This document shows, one piece after another, positions 31,368 through 42,495 of a stretch of 64,000 nucleotides of DNA; positions within the stretch are counted from its first letter, which is position 1, and each line of letters starts with the position of its first letter. Location: positions 124,001-188,000 of the forward strand of contig NZ_JAQSDA010000020.1 in assembly GCF_029945685.1 (NCBI RefSeq). Direction: 5' to 3'. The DNA comes from Polaromonas sp. Lineage in GTDB: Bacteria > Pseudomonadota > Gammaproteobacteria > Burkholderiales > Burkholderiaceae_C. The notes under the pieces were generated by a model. That model was not told the origin of the DNA and did no database searches. It saw only the letters and a program-made list of their open reading frames with translations. The translations under genes were made by a program, and so were the position numbers.

Positions 31368-32297
31368 TTGAACCCGACCACGCCGCGCCACCAAGCCACC
31401 GACCGGGAAGCCGACGCGGGGCGGGAGGACGTCGCGTCCCCACCTGACGGCCTGGCAGCTGCGGATGGCCACACGCCTGCGCTCACCCCGGCGACGCCGG
31501 ACCAGGGCGCCGCAAACCCGCGCAGGCATGTGCTGGGCACCGCGATGTTCCTGAAGCTCGTGACCCCATCAAAACATTCGCTGGACCAGCCGCTGGCGCT
31601 CAGGGACCGCTTCAACGAACTGATCGGCAAGGCACTCAGGGGGACCGAATCCTCGCGCATCGTGACGGACACCGGCGACGGCGTGGCAATCTGCTTTTTC
31701 GGCGACCCCGAGGAGGCGCTGCAATCGGCGCTGCTGCTGCGCGGGCTGCTGCTGCAGAAGTACGGCCACTTGCTTGCAGTGCGCATCGGGCTGCACCTCG
31801 GGCCGGTGCGCAGGGTGCATGACGCCAGCCAGCGCATCAGCGTTGTGGGTGACGGCATCAACGTGGCCCAACGCATCATGGACTTTGCCCAGCCCAACCA
31901 GATCGTGGTCTCGCGGGCTTTTCACGACCTCATGACACGCATCATGGACAACGCCACCGGCATGTTCAGCGCCCTGGGGCCGCACCTGGACAAACACCTG
32001 CGTTCGCACGAGATCCATGCCGTGCTGGAGCGGCCATCAGCGCCACCGCCCGTCGCACCCGCGAACCACACCGGGTTCGAAAACACCGCCTCGTTCGCGG
32101 CGCTGGCCACGCTGACGCCCGGGGCGGTGGCCGACATCGAGGCCGAGCTCGCCGCAAGCATCGGCCCGCTGGCCAAAGTACTCGTCAGCAAGGCGCTGCC
32201 ACGCATCGTCAGCGCCAGGGGCCTGCGCGACCTGCTGGCCATCTCCATCCCCGACCCGGCGGCGCGGCTTCTGTTCACCCACCCGGACAGGCACTAG
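31368..32297 (+). CDS. Degenerate class III cyclase-domain protein
   Basis: A 309-residue protein (TTG start; no ATG fits). Residues 55-205 resemble adenylate/guanylate cyclase domains: TDTGDGVAICFFGDPEEAL, VRIGLHLGPV and VVGDGINVAQRIMDFAQP. In active enzymes the first strand carries a metal-binding Asp (F-x-D-I-x-G-S). Here the equivalent stretch is AMFLKLVTPSKHS, with Lys at that place. The second Asp (GDG) is kept. Catalysis is doubtful, and a regulatory or scaffold role is more likely. The first 50 residues are Pro/Ala-rich. The C-terminal 90 residues are unassigned and helical. The true start could be later. Confidence 0.7.
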   Translation: MNPTTPRHQATDREADAGREDVASPPDGLAAADGHTPALTPATPDQGAANPRRHVLGTAMFLKLVTPSKHSLDQPLALRDRFNELIGKALRGTESSRIVTDTGDGVAICFFGDPEEALQSALLLRGLLLQKYGHLLAVRIGLHLGPVRRVHDASQRISVVGDGINVAQRIMDFAQPNQIVVSRAFHDLMTRIMDNATGMFSALGPHLDKHLRSHEIHAVLERPSAPPPVAPANHTGFENTASFAALATLTPGAVADIEAELAASIGPLAKVLVSKALPRIVSARGLRDLLAISIPDPAARLLFTHPDRH

Positions 32298-32312
32298 ACC
32301 CGGCCCCGGCTT

Positions 32313-32358
32313 GCTCCTGTATCCATAGCACCAGCCGCAGGTTCATCAGCGGCTGGCA
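32313..32358 (-). repeat. Dispersed repeat family 1, copy K
   Basis: Read on the minus strand: GCCAGCCGCTGATGAACC, then GCGGCTGGTGCTATGG and CAGGAGC. Its first stem is AGCCGC / GCGGCT. It lies in the 73-base spacer between the convergent cyclase-like and ABC-ATPase genes. Confidence 0.55.
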
Positions 32359-32370
32359 TTCGTTTTGACC

Positions 32371-33106
<736 letters not shown>

Positions 33107-33108
<2 letters not shown>

Positions 33109-33838
33109 GCCAGCCTTGTCGGATATTTGGGAAACAGTTTTTGGAACGGATCGCCCTGACTTTACCAAGCCAGGGCGACGCGCGGGTCTGCTGGGCCTGA
33201 TGTTCTGCACTTTCATGCTGGTATTGCCGCAGAACGGGCAGGCCCAGGCTCAGGCTGCGGCGAAAGCCGTGGCCGGCGCCGGACCGACGATTCTGGTGGT
33301 CGGCGATTCGCTGAGCGCTGAATACGGCCTCAAACGCGGCAGCGGCTGGGTCAACCTGATGGCGCAGCGCCTGGCCAGCGAAAAAATTCCGGCCCGGGTG
33401 GTCAACGCCAGCATCAGCGGCGACACCACCTCGGGCGGGCGCTCGCGCCTGCCGGCCTTGCTGAGCCAGCACAAGCCCGGCGTGGTCATCATCGAGCTGG
33501 GTGGCAACGACGCCTTGCGCGGCCTGCCGCTGGACATGACCGAAGGCAACCTGCGCGCCATGACGCAGGCGGCGCAAAAGGCCGGTGCCAGGGTGCTGCT
33601 GGTGGGCATGCAGGTGCCGCCCAACTACGGCAGCGACTATGCAGCCAAGTTTTCCGGGCTGTTCGCCAAGGTTGCGAAAGAACGCAAGGCGGGACTCGTG
33701 CCTTTTCTGCTCAAGGGCGTGGGCGACACGGAGGATGCCACCCGGCTCTTCCAGGCCGACCGCATCCACCCCAATGAGCAGGCGCATCCCCTGATGCTGG
33801 CCAATGTCTGGCCGGAACTGGGAAAACTTCTCAAGTGA
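33107..33838 (+). CDS. GDSL esterase/lysophospholipase, TesA-like
   Basis: A 243-residue SGNH-fold hydrolase. The nucleophile is in VVGDSLSAEYGL (Ser about 68), the oxyanion Gly is in SISGDTTSGG, Asn in ELGGNDALRG and the Asp-His pair in ADRIHPNEQAH. An N-terminal segment with RR and LLGLMFCTFMLVL followed by GQAQA is a signal peptide, so the enzyme is periplasmic. The ATG at 33107 gives a long n-region and overlaps the divergent ATPase start. The ATG at 33200 is a later alternative. Its stop overlaps mnmH by GTGA. Confidence 0.88.
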
Positions 33839-34890
33839 GCGTCGACCGCATCACGGCCCAGGAGGCGCTGGCCCGCCTTGCCGACTTTTCGATCCTCATC
33901 GACGCCCGCAGTGAAGGCGAATACGCCGAGGACCACCTGCCCGGCGCCGTCAACTGGCCCAGCCTGAACGACGAGGAACGCAAGATCGTCGGCACGCGTT
34001 ACAAGCAGATCAGCCAGTTCGAGGCCAAAAAGCTGGGCGCCGCCCTGGTTGCCAAAAACATAGCCGCCCACATCCAGCGCGAGGTGCTGGACAAGCCGCG
34101 TGATTGGCAGCCACTGGTGTATTGCTGGCGCGGCGGCAAACGCAGCGGCTCGCTGGCGCTGATCCTGGACCAGATCGGCTTCAAGGTGACCCTGGTGGAC
34201 GGCGGCTACAAGGCCTTCCGGGCCGCACTGGTGGCCGACCTGCCGCAACTCGCCGCCCGCCACAGCTTCCAGGTGGTGTGCGGCACCACCGGCAGCGGCA
34301 AGACGCGCCTGCTGCAGGCCTTGCAGGCCCAGGGCGCGCAGGTGCTGGACCTGGAGGCACTGGCGAACCACCGCAGCTCGGTGCTGGGCCTGATCCCGGG
34401 TGTGCCGCAGCCCAGCCAGAAGGCGTTTGACAGCCTGATCTGGGCCGCGCTGCGTGCTTTCGATCCGGCCCGACCGGTCTATATCGAGAGCGAAAGCAAG
34501 AAGGTCGGCAACGTGGCGGTGCCCGAAGGCCTGATCGCCGCCATGCGCGCCGCCCCCTGCCTGCAGCTGGACCTGCCCGAGGACGACCGTGTCGCGCTGC
34601 TGCTCGAGGACTATGATTTTTTCGTCAGGGACATCGCGTTTTTCTGCGAACGCCTGGGCGCACTGACCGAAGCCCGCGGCAAGGACACCGTGCAGGACTG
34701 GCAGGCCCGTGCGCGCAGCGGGGACGTGGCCTCTGTGGTGCGCGAGTTGCTGGTCAGGCACTACGACCCGGTCTACCTGCAGTCGATGCGGCGCAACTTC
34801 ACGCACTATGAAACAGCCCGGGTCCTCGCGCCGCGCGACCACACGGCAGCGGCGATGACCGAGCTCGCGGCCCGCATGCTGGCGAGCTGA
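33835..34890 (+). CDS. mnmH: tRNA 2-selenouridine synthase MnmH
   Basis: A 351-residue enzyme that converts 2-thiouridine to 2-selenouridine at the tRNA wobble base through a geranylated intermediate. The rhodanese domain carries Cys 97 in VYCWRGGKRSGS, the known catalytic cysteine. A P-loop GTTGSGKT (150-157) begins the second domain. A GTG start at 33835 overlaps the esterase stop (GTGA), so the gene depends on translation of the esterase. selD, which supplies selenophosphate, is not in this window. Confidence 0.93.
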   Translation: MSVDRITAQEALARLADFSILIDARSEGEYAEDHLPGAVNWPSLNDEERKIVGTRYKQISQFEAKKLGAALVAKNIAAHIQREVLDKPRDWQPLVYCWRGGKRSGSLALILDQIGFKVTLVDGGYKAFRAALVADLPQLAARHSFQVVCGTTGSGKTRLLQALQAQGAQVLDLEALANHRSSVLGLIPGVPQPSQKAFDSLIWAALRAFDPARPVYIESESKKVGNVAVPEGLIAAMRAAPCLQLDLPEDDRVALLLEDYDFFVRDIAFFCERLGALTEARGKDTVQDWQARARSGDVASVVRELLVRHYDPVYLQSMRRNFTHYETARVLAPRDHTAAAMTELAARMLAS

Positions 34891-34909
34891 AGCGCTGGCC
34901 CCAATAACA

Positions 34910-34947
34910 AGGCCCCGGAGGAACAGCTGCCTGTTCCTGCGGGGCCT
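34910..34947. terminator. Long hairpin, probable bidirectional terminator
   Basis: A 15-bp stem formed by GGCCCCG and AGGAACAG with CTGTTCCT and CGGGGCC, one mismatch and a CTGC loop. It lies 20 bases after the mnmH stop. On the minus strand it is followed by TTGTTATT, so it suits the small convergent gene best. There is no long T-run on the plus side. Confidence 0.6.
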
Positions 34948-34960
34948 GGTGCTCGCATCA

Positions 34961-35007
34961 GCTATCAAAAAGAGAGCTTCTTGCGCCCGTCAATCAAGGG
35001 CTGGAGC
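34961..35007 (-). repeat. Dispersed repeat family 1, copy G
   Basis: In reverse orientation: GGCTCCAGCCCTTGATTGAC, then GGGCGCAAGAAGCTCTC and GATAGC. It lies between mnmH and the small basic protein gene. Confidence 0.78.
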
Positions 35008-35043
35008 CCGATTTGATTCAAATTTTCAGAAGTCTCCGGCACC

Positions 35044-35217
35044 TCAGGGTGCAGGATCGGCCGGTGGCGGTGTGCCGCCGCCGTCTTCGCCATCGGGCGT
35101 GTCGTCATCGGGCAGGTCCGGCTTGCCTTCAGCCTTGCGCTTGAGCTTTTCTTCTTTCTTCTTCTTTTTGGCCAGCTCTTTCTGGCGTTTTTCGTAGGAA
35201 TAATTGGGAGTTGCCAC
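35044..35217 (-). CDS. Small basic protein, GTG start
   Basis: A 57-residue product starting (M)ATPNYSYEKRQKELAKKKKK with a second half rich in Asp, Gly and Pro. The N-terminal YSYEKRQKELAKKKK block is a pattern I recognise in short Burkholderiales hypotheticals; function is unknown. The charged helix suggests nucleic-acid or ribosome contact, as an inference only. GAAGAAAG upstream of the GTG at 35217 serves as ribosome site. It precedes a hairpin terminator and follows metC's end by 27 bases on the same strand. Confidence 0.6.
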   Translation of the reverse strand: MATPNYSYEKRQKELAKKKKKEEKLKRKAEGKPDLPDDDTPDGEDGGGTPPPADPAP

Positions 35218-35244
35218 AGCGTGCTTTCTTCAGGGGAATATGTC

Positions 35245-36432
35245 CTAACTGTACTGCATCGCAGCGAGCGCGTTCGCCAGGTCGGCCTGCAGGTCGGCCA
35301 CCGCCTCCAGCCCGATTGAAAACCGCACCAGACCGCCCTGGTAGGGCCAGGGCGTGGTGCGTATCGCCGGCACGTCGTAAGGCGCGCACAGGCTCATGGG
35401 GCCGGCCCAGCTGTAGCCCAGCTTGAACAGCTGCAGGCTGTCGCAGAAGCGGTCCACCTCGGCCTGCGGGTAGCCGGCCTTGAACACGATGCTCAGCAGG
35501 CAGGCCGCGGCGCTGCAGTCGCGCTGCCAGATCTTGTGGCCGGGCGAGCCCGCCAGCGCCGGGTGCAGCACGGCATCGATCTGCGGCTGCTGCTGCAGCC
35601 ACGCCGCCAGTGTGCGCGTGGCGCTGTCCTGCGCGGCATAACGCAGGGCCATGCTGCCCAGCCCGCGCAGCACCAGTTCGGCGTCGTTGCCGGCCACGCC
35701 GTAACCAACGCGCATATGGCAGAAATGCACCAGGTGATGCAGCGCCTCGTCGCGCGTGACGACCGAGCCCATCAGCACGTCGGCGCCGCCGCTGGGGTAC
35801 TTGGTCAGAGCCTGCACGGAAATATCGGCGCCCAGCGCAAAGGCGTTGAAGGCAATGCCCGCGCCCCAGGTGTTGTCCAGCGCCGTCACGATGCCTTGCG
35901 GATGCACGTCACCGTGCGCCTTGACGGCGGCCACCAGCGCCGGCAGGTCCGGAAACTCCAGCGTGATCGAGCCCGGCGCCTCGAGCCAGACCAGGCGCGT
36001 CTGGCCGCTCAGTTTGGCGGCCAGGTCGGCCGGCTGCATGGGATCGTAATAACGGAAGCTGACGCCCCAACCGGCCAGCTCATGCTGCGCAAAAGTCTTG
36101 TTCGGTCCGTAGGCGTTGTCGGGAATCAGCACCTCGTCACCGGCCCTGAGCAGTGCCATGTCCACTAGCGCCACCGCCGCCAGCCCGCTGGGCACCAGCG
36201 TGCAGAACTTCCCGCCTTCAAGCGTGGCAATGCGCTCCTCGAGCGTGAAGGTGGTCGGCGTGCCGTGCAGGCCGTAGGTGTAGCCGGTCTTGTGTTTCCA
36301 GTCGCGCTGGCGCAAGGCCGCCACATTCGGAAAGATGACCGTCGAGGCCTTGTGGACGGCCGGGTTGACAGCCTCGAAGCCGGCGGGCGGCTGGTAGGCG
36401 TGGTGAATCAGCTGGGTGGAAATATCGCTCAT
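35245..36432 (-). CDS. metC: Cystathionine beta-lyase, PLP-dependent
   Basis: A 395-residue Cys/Met-metabolism PLP enzyme that cleaves cystathionine to homocysteine, pyruvate and ammonia. The PLP lysine is Lys 211 in VQALTKYPSGGADVLMGS. Other family marks are YTYGLHGTPTTFTLEERIA, PSGLAAVAL, DNAYGPN and DNTWGAG. The cofactor-contacting Tyr and Arg near the N-terminus (YTYGLHG) follow beta-lyase rather than gamma-synthase style, though this family is easily mis-specified. It lies downstream of a phosphoribosyltransferase gene, separated by a repeat. Confidence 0.88.
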   Translation of the reverse strand: MSDISTQLIHHAYQPPAGFEAVNPAVHKASTVIFPNVAALRQRDWKHKTGYTYGLHGTPTTFTLEERIATLEGGKFCTLVPSGLAAVALVDMALLRAGDEVLIPDNAYGPNKTFAQHELAGWGVSFRYYDPMQPADLAAKLSGQTRLVWLEAPGSITLEFPDLPALVAAVKAHGDVHPQGIVTALDNTWGAGIAFNAFALGADISVQALTKYPSGGADVLMGSVVTRDEALHHLVHFCHMRVGYGVAGNDAELVLRGLGSMALRYAAQDSATRTLAAWLQQQPQIDAVLHPALAGSPGHKIWQRDCSAAACLLSIVFKAGYPQAEVDRFCDSLQLFKLGYSWAGPMSLCAPYDVPAIRTTPWPYQGGLVRFSIGLEAVADLQADLANALAAMQYS

Positions 36433-36500
36433 CTGCCGATGTTAACGGCTGGCGATGATTGGCATCGGCCGCAGAACTGCGAGGTCGAGGGTCTCCCTTT

Positions 36501-36593
36501 CAAGCAGGGGCCGCGGGTCCGGCTTTGCCGGCCCGCAGGCGCAGCGCCCCCTCGGGGGGCAGGGAGCTACACGCAGTGAGCGACCGTGGGGGC
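36501..36593 (-). repeat. Dispersed GC repeat family 2, copy 1
   Basis: A 93-base element with internal hairpins (CCGGCTTTGCCGG and GCCCCCTCGGGGGGC). It is nearly identical over most of its length to the element at 45420-45512. It begins exactly at the stop codon of the phosphoribosyltransferase gene on the coding strand and would be transcribed as a 3' structured segment before metC. Confidence 0.8.
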
Positions 36594-37117
36594 TATATCT
36601 TCCACTTTTCCATCAGTTGCGCGGGTCGCAGTGCATCGTAGCCCTCGAAGGGCTGGTGAATCCACGGGTTGGTCGGCAGGAACTCGACCGAGTAGTCGGG
36701 CTGGAAGGTGGACACGCCCTTGGTCCAGATCACCGCGCTGCGCAGCTCGGAAATCGGCTTGTAGTTGTTGCGCAGCTGGTGGATCACGGCGTTGAGCGTG
36801 TGGCCGGTGTCGGCCAGGTCGTCAACCAGCAGCACCTTGCCGGCGATTTCGCCCTTGGGCGTGGTGATGAAACGTGCAATGTCGAGGTTGCCCTGCACCG
36901 TGCCGGAGTCGGCGCGGTAGGAGCTGGTGGACATGATGGCCAGCGGCTTGTCGAAAATGCGCGAGAGGATGTCGCCGGGCCGCATGCCGCCGCGCGCCAG
37001 GCACAGGATGGTGTCGAACTGCCAGTCCGACTGATGGATCTTGATCGCCAGTTTTTCAATCAGGTTGTGGTATTCGTCGTAACTGACATAAAGGTGTTTG
37101 CCGTCTTCGGTCAACAT
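36593..37117 (-). CDS. Hypoxanthine-type phosphoribosyltransferase
   Basis: A 174-residue type I phosphoribosyltransferase. The PRPP loop reads KVLLVDDLADTGHTL (about 94-108), with ILCLARGGMRPGDILSR upstream and WIHQPFEGYD near the C-terminus. It resembles the purine phosphoribosyltransferase commonly encoded beside purA in beta-proteobacteria, so salvage of hypoxanthine or guanine to the nucleotide is likely. Substrate choice cannot be fixed from the sequence. A dispersed repeat occupies its upstream region and another begins at its stop. Confidence 0.85.
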   Translation of the reverse strand: MLTEDGKHLYVSYDEYHNLIEKLAIKIHQSDWQFDTILCLARGGMRPGDILSRIFDKPLAIMSTSSYRADSGTVQGNLDIARFITTPKGEIAGKVLLVDDLADTGHTLNAVIHQLRNNYKPISELRSAVIWTKGVSTFQPDYSVEFLPTNPWIHQPFEGYDALRPAQLMEKWKI

Positions 37118-37124
37118 GAAAAAT

Positions 37125-37168
37125 GCTCCTGATTCGATAGCTGCTTACGCTCTACCCCATTGGGCTGG
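37125..37168 (-). repeat. Dispersed repeat family 1, copy H
   Basis: GCTCCTGATTCGATAGCTGC, then TTACGCTCTACCCC and ATTGGGCTGG. This is the variant with GGAGC in place of the outer ATAGC, as in copies J and K. It lies in the 81-base purA-phosphoribosyltransferase spacer. Confidence 0.6.
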
Positions 37169-37198
37169 CGGACGATTTGACGATAAGAAACGGAAACC

Positions 37199-39801
<2,603 letters not shown>

Positions 39802-39928
39802 GTATTTATCGTGAGCTGTTAAAAACAGGATTTTACCGGGCTTGCGGGTTGTTTTCGGCCCGCGCCGGCACACAGGTGGCTGGCAGACCCAAATACAGCG
39901 GCGGGAACGCCGTGTCAGCGGCGGGCGC

Positions 39929-40117
39929 TCAGAGCAGAAAGGCCATCCACACCAGGCCGGCCACGATGCTGCCGAGCCCGAAAAAGCGGATCTGCCCGTC
40001 CGTGAGCCTGAAGATCTTTTCGAACATGCCGCGCCAGCCGCGCGGTGAAAAAAACGGCAGCAGCCCCTCGATCACCAGCATCAAGGCCAGAGCCAGCCAG
40101 AAGGTGCTGCCGTCCAA
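39929..40117 (-). CDS. DUF2065 membrane protein, YjeT-like
   Basis: A 62-residue protein with two hydrophobic helices ([18 protein letters not shown] and [18 protein letters not shown]) separated by [19 protein letters not shown]. This matches the small YjeT/DUF2065 family of unknown function, which is regularly found beside hflKC. It begins 8 bases after hflC and is likely part of the same transcript. Confidence 0.88.
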   Translation of the reverse strand: MDGSTFWLALALMLVIEGLLPFFSPRGWRGMFEKIFRLTDGQIRFFGLGSIVAGLVWMAFLL

Positions 40118-40125
40118 GGGGACTG

Positions 40126-41028
40126 TTACTTCTTGCCGGCCGGAGCCGTACCGCTGCCGGAGCTGCGCATGGCCTTGAAGAAGTCGGATGAAGGATCGAT
40201 CACCATCACGTCGCCCTTTTTGTCGAAGCTGGCCTTGTAGGCGTCCAGGCTGCGGTAGAACTGGGCAAACTGCGGGTCACGGCCAAAAGCGTCGCTGTAG
40301 GCGGCAGCGGCCTCGGCATCGCCCTCCCCCTTGATTTTCTGGGCTTCGCGGTAGGCGTTGGCGATGGTGACCTCGCGCTGCCGGTCGGCATCGGCGCGGA
40401 TTTTTTCGCCCTCGGCCGCACCGGTGGAGCGCAGCTCGTTGGCGACCCGCTTGCGCTCGGCCTCCATGCGGCGGTAAACCGATTCGGTGATGGCTTCCAC
40501 ATAGTCGACACGCGTGATGCGCACGTCGATCACGTCGATGCCCCAGGGCTTGGCGCCGCGCACGACTTCCAGCACCTCGGTCTTCACGTCGGCCATCAGG
40601 GCTTCACGCTTGAGCGACAGCAGGTCTTTGACGGTACGCTTGTTGATGGCTTCCTGGAAAGCGTTGCGCACCACCCGGTTCAGCTGGTTGGCGCCGGCCC
40701 GCTCGTCCAGACCCACATTGCGGATGTACTCCGAAGGCTGGGTGATGCGCCACTTGACGTACCAGTCGATGACCACGCGCTGCTTCTCGGCAGTCAGCAT
40801 CGGCTCGGCATCGGTACTGTCCAGGGTCAGCAGCCGCCGGTCGATGTACGACACGTTCTGGAAGGGTGGCGGCAGCTTGAAGTTCAGGCCGGGCTCCAGG
40901 ATGACCTCCTTGATCTGGCCCAGTGCATACACCACGCCGAACTGCCGCTGGTCGACCACAAACAGCATGGAACTGAGCAATGCCAGCGCCACCAGCATCG
41001 AAGAAGCAATAAATCCAACTCTATTCAC
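40126..41028 (-). CDS. hflC: HflC, FtsH protease modulator
   Basis: A 300-residue SPFH/band 7 protein with an N-terminal membrane anchor (FIASSMLVALALLSSMLFVV). It has the central band-7 domain (YALGQIKEVILEPGLNFKLPPP), a coiled coil rich in Glu, Ala and Arg, and a C-terminal segment. With HflK it forms the large periplasmic cage around FtsH. A GTG start at 41028 lies 9 bases after the hflK stop, which implies coupled translation. Confidence 0.95.
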   Translation of the reverse strand: MNRVGFIASSMLVALALLSSMLFVVDQRQFGVVYALGQIKEVILEPGLNFKLPPPFQNVSYIDRRLLTLDSTDAEPMLTAEKQRVVIDWYVKWRITQPSEYIRNVGLDERAGANQLNRVVRNAFQEAINKRTVKDLLSLKREALMADVKTEVLEVVRGAKPWGIDVIDVRITRVDYVEAITESVYRRMEAERKRVANELRSTGAAEGEKIRADADRQREVTIANAYREAQKIKGEGDAEAAAAYSDAFGRDPQFAQFYRSLDAYKASFDKKGDVMVIDPSSDFFKAMRSSGSGTAPAGKK

Positions 41029-41037
41029 GGCAGTTCC

Positions 41038-42453
41038 TTAGCGTGTTTCGCGATCGCGGGTGCGTGAGGTGTCACGGGCCCGCGTATCAAGGGTCGAAGT
41101 GGATGGAGCGACCGGGGGCAAGGCAACCGATCCGGCCGGCTCCGCGCCGGTCTTGGCAGCGCCGCCCTGGGCGGTGGCCTGCATCAGCTTGTCGAGCGGG
41201 AGATACAGCAGGTTGGATCCCTGGCGCGACTCCACCAGCACCTTGGTGACGTTGCTGTAGACCTGTTGCATGGCATCGGTGTACATGCGATCGCGCGTCA
41301 CCTGCGGCGCCTTCTGGTACTCCGCCAGCACGGAACGGAAGCGCTGCGCATCACCCTGCGCCTGGGCCACCACTCTCGCCTTGTAGGCTTCCGACTCTTC
41401 CTTGAGGCGCGATGCCGAACCGACTGCACGCGGAATCACGTCGTTGGCATAGGCCTGGGCTTCGTTCTTGGCGCGTTCGCGCTCCTGCCCGGCCTTGAGC
41501 ACATCGTCGAACGAGGCCTGCACCTGCTCGGGCGGACGCACACCGCTTTGCTGCAGGTTGATGCCGACCACTTCAACACCGACCTTGTAGCGGTCCAGGA
41601 TGGTCTGCATCAGGGTACGCACGCGCGGCGCGATCTGGTCTCGTTCCTCGGCCAGCGCGGAGTCCATTTTCATCTTGCCGACGACCTCGCGCACCGCGGT
41701 TTCGGCCGCCTGGACGACCGTGGCGGCCGGATCCCGGGTTTCGAAAAGATAGGCGCGCGCGTCGTTCAGGCGGTACTGGACCGCAAACTTGATCTCGACA
41801 ATGTTCTCGTCTTCGGTGAGCATGGCCGATTCACGCAGGCCGGTAGCCTTGATGATGGTGTCGCGGCCCACGTCAACGGACCGGATCTGGGTCGCCACTA
41901 CGACTTCATGGCGCTGCACGGGGTAAGGAAGGCGCCAGTTGAAGCCGGCACCAACGGTCGAGTTGTACTTGCCGAACTGGGTGATGACGGCCTGCTGGCC
42001 CTCCTGCACGATGAAAAAGCCGGTGCCCAGCCAGATCAGCACGGCCACACCGGCGATCAGGCCGACACCGATACCCGCACTTTTCATGTCGGGCTGGAAG
42101 CCGCCAGGCCCGCCACGGCCCCCGCCGCCACCGGTGCCACGCCCGCGCTGCCCGGCATTTTTGGCGCCGCCGAAAAGGCCGCCCAGCTTGCGGTTGAAGT
42201 CACGCCACAACTCGTCGAGATCGGGTGGTCCCTGGTTGGGGCCCTGACCCTGGCCCTGCGGACGGTTAGGCGCTGGTGGGCGCACAGGCGGCACGTCGTC
42301 GCGGCCGGCCTCGGGCCTGGACTCGTCGGGCGGGGTCTTGTTGTCGTCGTCGCGGCCCCAGCGCGGATCGTTCAGATTGAACATTCCGCGGGCGCGTTGC
42401 CTCAGCCTTCCCGGTAGCGTCGTCAGCGTCTGTAACACAGGGTTCAGGTTCAT
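41038..42453 (-). CDS. hflK: HflK, FtsH protease modulator
   Basis: A 471-residue partner of HflC. The Pro/Gly/Arg-rich N-terminus (GRGTGGGGGRGGPGG) faces the cytoplasm and precedes one transmembrane helix (IGVGLIAGVAVLIWLGTGFF). The SPFH domain starts at FIVQEGQQAVITQFGKY, and a long coiled coil (AGQERERAKNEAQAYAND) follows. The C-terminus is Thr/Arg-rich. The order hfq-hflX-hflK-hflC is the classical operon. Confidence 0.95.
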   Translation of the reverse strand: MNLNPVLQTLTTLPGRLRQRARGMFNLNDPRWGRDDDNKTPPDESRPEAGRDDVPPVRPPAPNRPQGQGQGPNQGPPDLDELWRDFNRKLGGLFGGAKNAGQRGRGTGGGGGRGGPGGFQPDMKSAGIGVGLIAGVAVLIWLGTGFFIVQEGQQAVITQFGKYNSTVGAGFNWRLPYPVQRHEVVVATQIRSVDVGRDTIIKATGLRESAMLTEDENIVEIKFAVQYRLNDARAYLFETRDPAATVVQAAETAVREVVGKMKMDSALAEERDQIAPRVRTLMQTILDRYKVGVEVVGINLQQSGVRPPEQVQASFDDVLKAGQERERAKNEAQAYANDVIPRAVGSASRLKEESEAYKARVVAQAQGDAQRFRSVLAEYQKAPQVTRDRMYTDAMQQVYSNVTKVLVESRQGSNLLYLPLDKLMQATAQGGAAKTGAEPAGSVALPPVAPSTSTLDTRARDTSRTRDRETR

Positions 42454-42495
42454 GAAATAGAGCTCACTTTTTTATGATTCCCATATTGTGCCTAA

